Origin: Clostridiales bacterium
GTDB lineage: Bacteria; Bacillota; Clostridia; Christensenellales; Pumilibacteraceae
DNA length: 51,110 nucleotides
Assembly: GCA_031276725.1 (NCBI GenBank)
Contig: JAISMM010000092.1
Location: 1-51,110, forward strand
Direction: 5' to 3'
The notes beneath the pieces are model-generated. The model saw nothing but the letters and a program-made list of their open reading frames with translations, ran no database searches and was not told the DNA's origin. Of the stretch, positions 28,976 through 36,906 are shown one piece after another (position 1 is the first letter of the stretch; every line of letters starts with the position of its first letter). A program made the translations under genes and the position numbers.

Positions 28976-30951
28976 TACGCGCCCCTCCCCGTTTCGGCGC
29001 GCGCGCCCTGACTTATAAATTCCGGGCTGTTTATCTGCTCGTCGGTGGGCTTGTTGCGGTAGGACGACGGCACAAGCGCAAAAATCTCGTCGATAGTTTT
29101 TTCCTCGTCCTCGGCGTGCGAATATAAGTAGAGCTTATCGAGCCGCTTTTCAAATTCGTCCAGCCCGATGTCTTGCAAGCGCGTAACAAAAATGCCCTCG
29201 TGAACCGTGGTGTCGACGCATTCCTTGTCGTAACGGAGCTCCTCGAACAGCTTTTCGCCGGGCCTTAGTCCCGTGATTTCGATGGGAATATCCTTTTCGG
29301 GAACGAGTCCGTTTATGCGGATAAGGTCGCAGGCGAGGTTATAAATATAGACCGGCTCGCCCATATCGAGGACGAACACCTCGCCCGAATTCGCGAGCGC
29401 GCCCGTCTGCAAAACAAGCCGCACCGCCTCGGGGATCGTCATAAAGTAACGCTTTATGTTGCGGTCGGTGAGCGTTACGGGGCCGCCGTCCTTAATCTGC
29501 TTTAAGAACACCGGAATTACGCTGCCGTTAGACCCTAAAACGTTCCCGAAACGCACGGCGGCCATCTTCATACGGCTTTTTGCGCCGATGCTTTGGATCA
29601 GCATTTCGGCTATGCGCTTTGAGGCGCCCATTATGTTGGCGGGGTTGACGGCCTTGTCGGTCGAGATGAGGACGAATTTTTCCACGCCCGATTCGACGCT
29701 TTGGTTTATGACGTTAAGCGTGCCGAACACGTTGTTTTTTATCGCCTCGCACGCCGAAATTTCCATCATCGGCACGTGCTTATAGGCGGCGGCGTGGAAC
29801 ACTATGTCGGGCTTATATTTGGTAAAAACGTCCCGCACCCGTTCGCGCTCGCGCACCGTCCCCATACACAGCGAATAGAGCGAGCGGTCGTAGGACGCCC
29901 CGAGCTCCAAATCGAGCTCGAACATACCGTTTTCGTGAACGTCGAAAATTACCAAATGGCGGCAGCCGAATTTGAGCACCTGCCGGCAAAGCTCCGATCC
30001 TATCGACCCCGCCCCGCCCGTAACGCAGACCACCTTGTCCTTTACGGACGAATCTATAAGATCTTGGCGCACCCTGAACTCCTCGCGCCCCAAAAGCTCC
30101 TCGATTTTTATGTCGCGGAGCGTCAGCGTGTTCGAGGTCAGTTCGTCGGCGTTTGTGATGGCGGGCATAATCTTTATGGGAATGTTGTACTTTATGCAGC
30201 GGCCGTAAATCGACTTTAACTGCGAGCGCGTTATCGACATTATGGCTATGACTATCGCCTGCGCGCGGAATTTATACACGATTTCGTCCAAATTTTCGAC
30301 GCCGCCCTCCACGCGTATGCCGTAGATTTTGCGGTCGATTTTTTCGGGGTCGTCGTCTACGAGCGCGACGGGAAAATACCCCTCGTGCGGATTGTTGATA
30401 AAGCGGTTGACGGCCAACGAGCCCGTGTAGCCCGCGCCGATTATTATGGTGCGCTTAGTCGAGCGCATCTGCTTTTCGTCCACCCAGCCGCGCACGTGCT
30501 TTAAGTAGGATACGATCGCGTTAAAAAAGCGCAAGCCGCCCGAAAACATCGCCGACAGTATAAGGTATAAAATTATGAGCGTACTCCAAAGGTCGGACGC
30601 GAACGCCACTTTCAGAACGACCTTAAACAGCATCAAAATGCCGAACGTGGCAAAGTACGCTATGATCAGCTTAAAAAATTCTATGCGCCCGGCGTAACGC
30701 CAAACCGTGTTGTAGCAGTCGAAAAAGATAAACATCGCGGCGGTAACTATCATAAAAACCGACGCTATCAAAACCTCGTAATGCAAGAACGAGGGCGGCG
30801 CGGGCGTCTTGGCATACATTATGGCGCGGGCGGCGGCGTACGCGCCCACGGCGAAAAGGACGTCTAAAAATATCAATAAGATAAACGACTTGTGCCTGTT
30901 CGACATATGCTCGAACGGCCTTTTTACGTTTTTTTCCTTTTCTTTGTCCAT
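28975..30951 (-). CDS. Membrane-bound nucleotide-sugar 4,6-dehydratase (CapD/WbpM type)
   Basis: Large-form SDR enzyme, 658 residues. There are four N-terminal membrane segments (about 22-48, 58-78, 90-115, 120-140), a first nucleotide-binding region IIIGAGYTGSLA (169-180), and a catalytic SDR domain with VTGGAGSIGSELCR (310-323). The active-site segment is STDKAVNPANIMGASKR, with Met in place of the SDR Tyr as in WbpM/PglF enzymes, which convert UDP-GlcNAc to its 4-keto-6-deoxy form. The product would feed synthesis of amino-deoxy sugars in surface glycans. It lies 26 nt after the Wzz-like gene and overlaps uppP by one base. Confidence 0.9.
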   Translation of the reverse strand: MDKEKEKNVKRPFEHMSNRHKSFILLIFLDVLFAVGAYAAARAIMYAKTPAPPSFLHYEVLIASVFMIVTAAMFIFFDCYNTVWRYAGRIEFFKLIIAYFATFGILMLFKVVLKVAFASDLWSTLIILYLILSAMFSGGLRFFNAIVSYLKHVRGWVDEKQMRSTKRTIIIGAGYTGSLAVNRFINNPHEGYFPVALVDDDPEKIDRKIYGIRVEGGVENLDEIVYKFRAQAIVIAIMSITRSQLKSIYGRCIKYNIPIKIMPAITNADELTSNTLTLRDIKIEELLGREEFRVRQDLIDSSVKDKVVCVTGGAGSIGSELCRQVLKFGCRHLVIFDVHENGMFELDLELGASYDRSLYSLCMGTVRERERVRDVFTKYKPDIVFHAAAYKHVPMMEISACEAIKNNVFGTLNVINQSVESGVEKFVLISTDKAVNPANIMGASKRIAEMLIQSIGAKSRMKMAAVRFGNVLGSNGSVIPVFLKQIKDGGPVTLTDRNIKRYFMTIPEAVRLVLQTGALANSGEVFVLDMGEPVYIYNLACDLIRINGLVPEKDIPIEITGLRPGEKLFEELRYDKECVDTTVHEGIFVTRLQDIGLDEFEKRLDKLYLYSHAEDEEKTIDEIFALVPSSYRNKPTDEQINSPEFISQGARAETGRGA

Positions 30952-30977
30952 TATTCCTTTACTTGCTCAATAATTTA

Positions 30978-32297
30978 TTATAAACTTTTGTAGATATAAG
31001 TGCCGAGCACCTTGCCGCGCCCGCCCAAATCGGCCGCCGTGCGGGCGGCGTCGGAACGCTTGGTGTTTTTTGCGGAAACCGTCATAACGGCGGCGTCGCT
31101 CACGCCGCCTATAACCGCCGCGCCACCCTCGTAGGAGCCCGAATACGCGATAATAATCTTATCGAAGTGCGTCTTTAACTCGGCGAATCTGTCCTTTTTA
31201 GAAAGCAGCTTAGTCCATTCGCCGGGACTTTTAGAGTTAAGGGCGGGCATCGCCGAATCGGGCAAAAGCTCCGGGAGCTTTTTGCCGTCCAAATAGTCGC
31301 CGACCGAACCCGCGCCCTCTATACCCGCCGCGCCCGTAAAGTCGATAAACAGCGCCTTAACGCCCGCGTCTCGGAACGTTTTTGCCACCGCCGAGGCGAA
31401 CGCCGCGCAAAAGCCGCCGTCAAGGGGCGAAACCGCCGCCAAAACCTTTTTGTCGCGCACGAGCGCCGCCACGCGCGTAACGGCGGCGGAGTCTATCGAA
31501 TCGCCGTCCGTTTTGGCTATAAGCTCGCCCGCGTCCGACCCGAGCGCCGCGAAACTTTTTAGGCGCGGGTCGGCAAAGTAAATCACGATCACAGCCGCCG
31601 CGCCGCAAATAACTCCCGTAATAAGCCCGAGCGCGATATTCGCCAAAAGCCCGCGCTCCGACTTTTTGTCGGCGGCGGCGACGTCCTCGCCCGTCGGCAA
31701 ATATTTTGCCGCTCCGTGAATTTCGATAGCCGCGACGGGCTCGTCGAGAGGGTCGGTATATTTTTCCAGCAGCGTATTGTCCTTATAGGCGAACTTGCGC
31801 GCCACCGTCATATAGTCGTTCAATAACGCCTTTGCGGCGGCCTCCTTCCCTTCGGCGTCGAACACGCCGCTTACGGTTACGTAAATCGACGACTCGGACG
31901 GCGAAACGGTAAAGTTTGCCGAAAAAGCGTCGGCGTAAGCGCTATCCTTAGCGTCGACCTTTATGTTGAAGATTAGCCTTAACCGCGCCTTAGCCTGCTC
32001 GTCGCCCAAAAATTCGGCGCGAACCTCGTTGGACGCCATCGCCCGCATAGCCCGCGACGCGACGTTGCGGTAAACCGAGTCGAGCGCGAGGTTGTCGCCG
32101 CTGACCACCGAATTGTGCAGATATGTTTCGATATCGCAAAAGGCGGCCGAGATTTGAAGCTTGTCCGTCTTTACGCCTCTGTCGAGGTTAAACCCGACAA
32201 AGACCGCCGCCACCGCGAGCGCGACCGCCGCCGCGATAAACCACCGCTTTATACAATAAAAGAACATATCCGCAAACGAAAATTCCCTGTCTTCCAT
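30978..32297 (-). CDS. Wzz-like chain-length protein fused to a degenerate BY-kinase-like domain
   Basis: Product of 439 residues starting MEDREFSFADMFFYCIKRW, with GGGAGGG just upstream. A membrane segment (about 20-40), an extracytoplasmic Wzz-like region and a second membrane segment (about 215-240) are followed by a cytoplasmic domain resembling bacterial tyrosine kinases. That domain shows VSPLDGGFCAAFASAVAKTF where kinases have a Walker A loop, FIDFTGA where they have an IDxD motif, SVGDYLDG, and FDKIIIAYSG. The P-loop Gly-Lys-Ser is missing and no tyrosine cluster ends the protein, so catalysis is doubtful. It probably sets glycan length as part of the operon with the dehydratase, UppP and the O-antigen-ligase-like gene. 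The frame stays open upstream through a tandem repeat, but that lies in the leader. Confidence 0.78.
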   Translation of the reverse strand: MEDREFSFADMFFYCIKRWFIAAAVALAVAAVFVGFNLDRGVKTDKLQISAAFCDIETYLHNSVVSGDNLALDSVYRNVASRAMRAMASNEVRAEFLGDEQAKARLRLIFNIKVDAKDSAYADAFSANFTVSPSESSIYVTVSGVFDAEGKEAAAKALLNDYMTVARKFAYKDNTLLEKYTDPLDEPVAAIEIHGAAKYLPTGEDVAAADKKSERGLLANIALGLITGVICGAAAVIVIYFADPRLKSFAALGSDAGELIAKTDGDSIDSAAVTRVAALVRDKKVLAAVSPLDGGFCAAFASAVAKTFRDAGVKALFIDFTGAAGIEGAGSVGDYLDGKKLPELLPDSAMPALNSKSPGEWTKLLSKKDRFAELKTHFDKIIIAYSGSYEGGAAVIGGVSDAAVMTVSAKNTKRSDAARTAADLGGRGKVLGTYIYKSL

Positions 32298-32366
32298 TCG
32301 CCCTCCCTTTAACACGGCAAATTTTTTTTCCAAACCGCACAAAACCCGCGGGAACGCGCGGCTTAG

Positions 32367-32553
32367 CACCGCCCGCCGTCGGTTCCGACCCCTTGCGACC
32401 AAGACGCCGTCGCCGACCGCTAGCAAACGACTCAACGCCGCCCGCCGTCGGTTCCAACCCCTTGCGACCAAGGCGCCGCCGCCGACCGCTAGCAAACGAC
32501 TCAACGCCGCCCGCCGTCGGTTCCGACCCCTTGCGACCAAGGCGCCGCCGATC
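32367..32553. repeat. 69-bp tandem repeat in the polysaccharide-operon leader
   Basis: Units at 32367-32435 and 32436-32504 and a third truncated unit from 32505. Each contains the perfect palindrome GTCGGTTCCGAC (or its TTCCAA variant), CCCTTGCGACCAAG and CTAGCAAACGACTCAA. It lies between the promoter (32574-32602) and the Wzz-like start codon, so it is transcribed as part of a 270-nt leader. The 69-bp period keeps a 23-codon open frame in each unit. Confidence 0.88.
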
Positions 32554-32573
32554 GAACACGTTCCCACCTGTCC

Positions 32574-32602
32574 ATTATACCCTTATTAACCGCCAATGTC
32601 AA
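32574..32602 (-). promoter_or_regulatory. Consensus promoter of the polysaccharide operon
   Basis: Minus-strand TTGACA (32597-32602), 17-nt spacer and TATAAT (32574-32579), a perfect sigma-A promoter. Predicted start near 32567, giving a 270-nt leader containing the 69-bp repeats. Confidence 0.87.
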
Positions 32603-32689
32603 GATTTTTTTGCAGTGTTTGCACTTTTTTCACTCTTCCGTGTCGGTAAAAAGCAATTCCCCGAAATATTCTCGTCAATCTCCTCTCGG

Positions 32690-33237
32690 CGTATCCCCAA
32701 AATTCCCCTCAATAGAGTACCCCTCCCGCTCTCGGCGCGTCCCTAAAATTCCCCCTCTATGGAGTGCCTCGCCCACTCTCGACGCGTCCCAAAAATTCCC
32801 CTCCGTGGAGGGGTGGCGCGTTAGCGACGGGGTGGTTAATTGTTTTTGCAGGCGGCTCGTAGTGGCGGTTACTAGTCAGCCGCGCGGCGGTTTGTAAGGG
32901 CGGCAGCGTTAAGACCCTTACCACCCCGGCAACTCCGTTGCCACCCCTCCCCGGAGGGGAATTTTGGGGAATAAACGATTGCGACGGACTATCAACCACC
33001 CCGGCAACTCCGTTGCCACCCCTCCCCGGAGGGGAATTTTGGGGAATAAACGATTGCGACAAGCGGGGCAATTTTCACTCTCAACGGCATTGTCCGCCGC
33101 TCTCGGCGTACCTCAAAATGCCCCCTCAATAGAGTTCCCCCGCTCTCGGCGCGTCCCAAAATTCCCCTCTCGCTCTCGGCGCGTCCCCAAAATTCCCCTC
33201 TATGGAGGGGTGGCGCGTTAGCGGCGGGGTGGTTCAC
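32690..33237. repeat. Family A repeat array
   Basis: Dense array of short-type copies. Two almost identical units of 75-bp period (about 32921-32995 and 32996-33065) contain CCACCCC, GGCAAC-TCC-GTTGCC and CCCCTCCCCGGAGGGG. Other copies carry GGCGCG-TTA-GCG loops (near 32815 and 33210), and CCCCTC-TATG-GAG ends occur on the opposite strand. The right end lies about 20 nt from the alaS stop. No gene is supported in 32603-33257. Confidence 0.87.
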
Positions 33238-33257
33238 CGCTAAATTAAGACCGTTTT

Positions 33258-35045
33258 CTATTCTAAAATTGCCTTAATACGTCTGACGCCGGCGGAGGAG
33301 GACTGTTCCTTGACGATTTTGAATTTGCCAAGAACTCCGGTACGGGGGGCGTGGGGACCGCCGCAGATTTCCTTTGAGAATTCGCCCATGGTGTAGACCT
33401 TGACCTTTTGACCGTACTTGCTTTCGAAAAGACCGACGGCGGATTCGGCTTTCGCCTCGTCGAGGGTCATTTCGCGGCAGGTGATTTCGACGTCGGCGGC
33501 GATCGCCTTGTTGACGAGCCTTTCGACCTCGGCGATCTCCTTATCGGTGAGGGAGCGGCCGAAGGTGAAGTCGAACCTTAATCTTTCGGCGGTGATGTTG
33601 CTGCCCTTTTGGTTGACGTTTTCGTCGTTGAGGACGGTTTTGAGGGCGCGGTGCATAAGGTGCGTCGCCGTGTGCAGACGCGCGGTCGCCTCGGTATTAT
33701 CGGCGAGTCCGCCCTTAAAACGCTGTTCCGCGCCCGCCTGACTCTTTTTTTGATGCTCGCCGAACGCCTCGTTGAAGGCGTTCTCGTTGACGGTAAGCCC
33801 GCGCTCGGCGGCAAGCTCTTTTGTCATTTCGAGCGGAAAACCGAACGTGTCGTAAAGACGGAACGCCGCCTTGCCGCTTATGACGCCGCCGACAAGGTAG
33901 CCGCACAGCTTGTCGAATTCGCGCAAGCCGTTTGCGAGAGTCTTTTGAAACCGCTCCTCCTCCGACGCGATTTCGCCGTAAATATGCCCGGCGGCGGCGG
34001 CGATTTCGGGGTAAACGTCGCCGTACTCCTTTACGACGGCGGCGGCTACGGCGGCGAGGGCGCCGGACGCGATTTCGAGCCGTTTTGCGTAGCGGGCGGC
34101 GCGGCGCAGGATTCGGCGCAAAATATAGCCCTGATCGACGTTAGAGCAGACTATGCCGCGCTCGTCGCCTATCATAAACACGGCCGTGCGGATATGGTCG
34201 GCTATTATGCGCATAGAACGCGTAGTGTCGTCGTTTTCGCCGTACTTTTTGCCGCAAGCGTCCTCGATAGCCGCCAAAACCGGGGCAAAAACGTCCGTTT
34301 CGTAAACCGATTTTTTGCCCTGCAAAATGGAGATAGTGCGTTCTAGCCCCATACCCGTATCGACGTTTTTTTGCGCGAGAGGCTCGTAGGCGCCCTCGCG
34401 GGTTTTGTTGTACTGCATAAAGACGTCGTTCCAAATTTCGAGGTAGTTGCCGCAGCCGCAGGCAGGCGAGCAGTCCGGCCCGCAAGGTCGGCCGCGGTCG
34501 ATAAACATTTCGGTGTCGGGCCCGCACGGCCCCGTAACGCCCGCCGGCCCCCACCAATTGTGTTCTTTCGGAAGATAAAATATTCTGTTCGCGGGGATTC
34601 CGCATTCGCGCCAAACAGCCGCGCTTTGCTCGTCGCGCGGAGCGTCCTTATCGCCCGCGAACACCGAAACGGCGAGCGAGGCGGGGTCGATTCCGAGGTA
34701 CTTATTATCGGTCAAAAATTCGTAGCTGTAACGAATCATTTCGTCCTTGAAGTAATCCCCCAGCGACCAATTGCCGAGCATCTCGAAGAAGGTGCAATGC
34801 GAGGCGTCGCCCACGTCGTCGATGTCGCCCGTGCGGACGCACTTTTGCACGTTGGCGAGGCGCTTGCCCGCGGGGTGCTTTTCGCCCATAAGATACGGCA
34901 CGAGCGGATGCATACCCGCCGTGGTAAACAGCACCGTGGGGTCGTTTTCGGGAATGAGCGACGCCGAGCCGATGACGGCGTGTCCCTTGCTCTTAAAAAA
35001 TTCGAACCATAATTGCCTTAACTGTTTTGACGTAAGATTTTTCAT
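33258..35045 (-). CDS. alaS: Alanyl-tRNA synthetase, short form lacking the C-Ala domain
   Basis: Charges tRNA-Ala. The 595 residues include the class II catalytic core with FTTAGMHPLVPYL, GDASHCTFFEMLGNWSLGDY and GMGLERT. The editing domain has the zinc-type motifs HTATHLMHRAL and CGGPHA. The protein ends at SSSAGVRRIKAILE, the normal end of the editing domain, whereas typical bacterial AlaRS continues to about 870 residues with a C-Ala domain. Mis-aminoacylation editing is likely retained. The start has AGAGGA upstream. The gene ends about 20 nt before a family A array, so truncation is possible, but short AlaRS forms are known in other lineages. It follows glnS. Confidence 0.93.
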   Translation of the reverse strand: MKNLTSKQLRQLWFEFFKSKGHAVIGSASLIPENDPTVLFTTAGMHPLVPYLMGEKHPAGKRLANVQKCVRTGDIDDVGDASHCTFFEMLGNWSLGDYFKDEMIRYSYEFLTDNKYLGIDPASLAVSVFAGDKDAPRDEQSAAVWRECGIPANRIFYLPKEHNWWGPAGVTGPCGPDTEMFIDRGRPCGPDCSPACGCGNYLEIWNDVFMQYNKTREGAYEPLAQKNVDTGMGLERTISILQGKKSVYETDVFAPVLAAIEDACGKKYGENDDTTRSMRIIADHIRTAVFMIGDERGIVCSNVDQGYILRRILRRAARYAKRLEIASGALAAVAAAVVKEYGDVYPEIAAAAGHIYGEIASEEERFQKTLANGLREFDKLCGYLVGGVISGKAAFRLYDTFGFPLEMTKELAAERGLTVNENAFNEAFGEHQKKSQAGAEQRFKGGLADNTEATARLHTATHLMHRALKTVLNDENVNQKGSNITAERLRFDFTFGRSLTDKEIAEVERLVNKAIAADVEITCREMTLDEAKAESAVGLFESKYGQKVKVYTMGEFSKEICGGPHAPRTGVLGKFKIVKEQSSSAGVRRIKAILE

Positions 35046-35077
35046 AATGTCCTCTTTTTGTGTAGTTTATTTTTTAT

Positions 35078-35251
35078 TGCGGGGGCGTAGCCAATCCTTG
35101 TGACGGGTTGAAGTCGGGCGGATTTACGGGGATAAAACCGCCAAAAAGCGCGGAAGCGCGGCGGCGCTGCGTAATCGGGCATTTTTGGCGGTTTTAGACC
35201 GAAAAGACGCCGAATGCAACTCCCGTCAAACGGGTTGACTACGCCCCCCCC
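35078..35251. mobile_element. MITE-like inverted-repeat element between glnS and alaS
   Basis: A 174-bp element with imperfect terminal inverted repeats of about 35 bp. The left end reads GGGGGCGTAG-CCAA and the right end, on the other strand, GGGGGCGTAG-TCAA, both continuing through TGACGGG and TTG. An inner perfect stem pairs AAAACCGCCAAAAA with TTTTTGGCGGTTTT. TTAT occurs directly outside both ends (35074-35077 and 35252-35255), a possible target duplication. The stop codon of glnS lies inside the right terminal repeat. It also resembles a bidirectional terminator hairpin. Confidence 0.68.
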
Positions 35252-36855
35252 TTATAACTGTCTTTTAATCCCACGGTGCAATTGAAGTGCGGGAAGCCGT
35301 TTTTGCAGTCGACGCAAAAATAGCCGAGCCGCAAAAATTGATAGACCTTGCCGAGGACCGCGGACTCCAAATACTTTTCCGCCTTTGCAAAAAGCGTTTT
35401 TTGGGAGTCGGGATTCAGCCGCTCCGAAAAATCGCCGTCGCCGTCCAAAAGCAGATAATCGTAGAGGTGGGCGGTTATGTCGACGCAGTTTTCGGCGTTT
35501 ACCCAATGAATGACGCCGCGCGCCTTGACGCCGGAATTGTCCTCGCCCGACTTTGTCCCCTCGACGATTTCGGCGAACACGCGCTTGACCTCGCCGTCCT
35601 TGCCGACCTCCGACCCCGTGCATTTGACGATATAGCCGCATTTGAGCCGCACGAGCGCGCCCTCGCAGAGGCGCTTATATTTGGGCGGCGGCGTTAGCTC
35701 GAAGTCGGATTTTTCGATATAGAGTCTGTTCGATATGTCGATTTTGCGCGTACGCGTTTCGCCCCCGCCGAGCGCGTACTCAAAATTGAGCTCCTCGCGG
35801 TAGCCGTCGGGGCGGTTTGTAATAACGAGTTCAAGCGGTTCTAATACCGCCATAACGCGCTCGGACGTCAAATTAAATTCGTCGCGGGCGCACGCCTCCA
35901 ACCGTCCCGCCTCGACCTCGCCGTTCGATTTTGCGACGCCTATCGCCGCGCAGAATTCGCGGATCGCCGACGCGGTGTAGCCCCGGCGCCTAAAACCCGC
36001 CAAGGTGGGCATACGCGGATCGTCCCAGCCGTCCACGGCCTTTTCGTCCACGAGCTTTTTTAGGTAGCGCTTGCTCATAATGGTGCGGGCGATATTGAGC
36101 CGCGCGAACTCGTATTGATACGGCCGGGGCGTACGCCAACAATTGTCCAGCACCCAATCGTAAAGCGGGCGGTGATCCTCGAATTCGAGGGTGCAAACGC
36201 TGTGCGTTACGCCCTCGACCGCGTCCTCTAAGGGGTGGGCGAAGTCGTACATGGGGTATATGCACCACTTGTCCTTTTGGCGGTGGTGGGTCGCCTTTAA
36301 GACTCTGTACAAAATGGGGTCGCGCATATTCATATTGGGCGAGCCCATATCGATTTTGGCGCGCAAGACAAGCGAACCGGTGTCGACCTTGCCGTTTTTC
36401 ATATCGTCGAAAAGCCGCAAATTCTCCTCGACGGGGCGGTCGCGGTTGGGGCTTTGCGTCCCCTTTTGCGTGAGCGTGCCGCGCAACGACTTCATTTGCT
36501 CGGGCGTAACGTCGTCGACGTAGGCAAGCCCCTTGTTGATCAAAATAAGGGCGCATTCGTACATAGTGCCGAAGTAGTCCGAGGCGTAAAGAACGCGCGG
36601 CGCGTCCACAAGCCAGCGCACGTCCGCTATTATGGAGTTGACGAATTCGTCGTCCTCCTTGACGGGGTTAGTGTCGTCGAAGCGCATATTGAAATCGCCG
36701 CCGTACTTTTTTGCAAGCCCGTAGTTTAAGCAAATCGACTTTGCGTGGCCGATATGCAGATAGCCGTTCGGCTCGGGGGGAAAGCGCGTTATAACCCGCT
36801 TAACCTTGCCGTCCGCCAAATCCTTTTCGATAATGTCCTCTAAAAAATTACCCAT
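35239..36855 (-). CDS. glnS: Glutaminyl-tRNA synthetase
   Basis: Class I synthetase charging tRNA-Gln directly with glutamine. The 538 residues have RFPPEPNGYLHIGHAKS (24-40, HIGH motif), FDDTNP, the KMSKS-equivalent IMSKRYL, and the C-terminal two-barrel anticodon-binding region with YFCVDCKNGFPHFN. It is GlnRS rather than GluRS because of the long family-typical C terminus and the PPEPNGY sequence. GlnRS is less common in Bacillota, where many use GatCAB transamidation. GGGAG precedes the ATG. Its last three codons and stop come from the inverted-repeat element at 35078-35251. Confidence 0.95.
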   Translation of the reverse strand: MGNFLEDIIEKDLADGKVKRVITRFPPEPNGYLHIGHAKSICLNYGLAKKYGGDFNMRFDDTNPVKEDDEFVNSIIADVRWLVDAPRVLYASDYFGTMYECALILINKGLAYVDDVTPEQMKSLRGTLTQKGTQSPNRDRPVEENLRLFDDMKNGKVDTGSLVLRAKIDMGSPNMNMRDPILYRVLKATHHRQKDKWCIYPMYDFAHPLEDAVEGVTHSVCTLEFEDHRPLYDWVLDNCWRTPRPYQYEFARLNIARTIMSKRYLKKLVDEKAVDGWDDPRMPTLAGFRRRGYTASAIREFCAAIGVAKSNGEVEAGRLEACARDEFNLTSERVMAVLEPLELVITNRPDGYREELNFEYALGGGETRTRKIDISNRLYIEKSDFELTPPPKYKRLCEGALVRLKCGYIVKCTGSEVGKDGEVKRVFAEIVEGTKSGEDNSGVKARGVIHWVNAENCVDITAHLYDYLLLDGDGDFSERLNPDSQKTLFAKAEKYLESAVLGKVYQFLRLGYFCVDCKNGFPHFNCTVGLKDSYKGGA

Positions 36856-36906
36856 TTTTTGCTCCCGTCAGATTAGATTTTCAAGAACCCGCGCGCGCGG
36901 TTTCGG

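Noticed and set aside
32298..32567. N-terminal extension of the Wzz-like protein through Arg-rich 23-residue repeats
   Set aside because: The repeats are transcribed leader. GGGAGGG and an ATG at 32297 precede the family-typical membrane-segment start.
32690..33237. CRISPR-like array
   Set aside because: The repeats have no regular short spacers, vary in length and are themselves multi-hairpin units; no cas genes are present.
35046..35238. T-box leader upstream of alaS
   Set aside because: The gap lacks the T-box sequence and specifier arrangement; it is explained by the inverted-repeat element.
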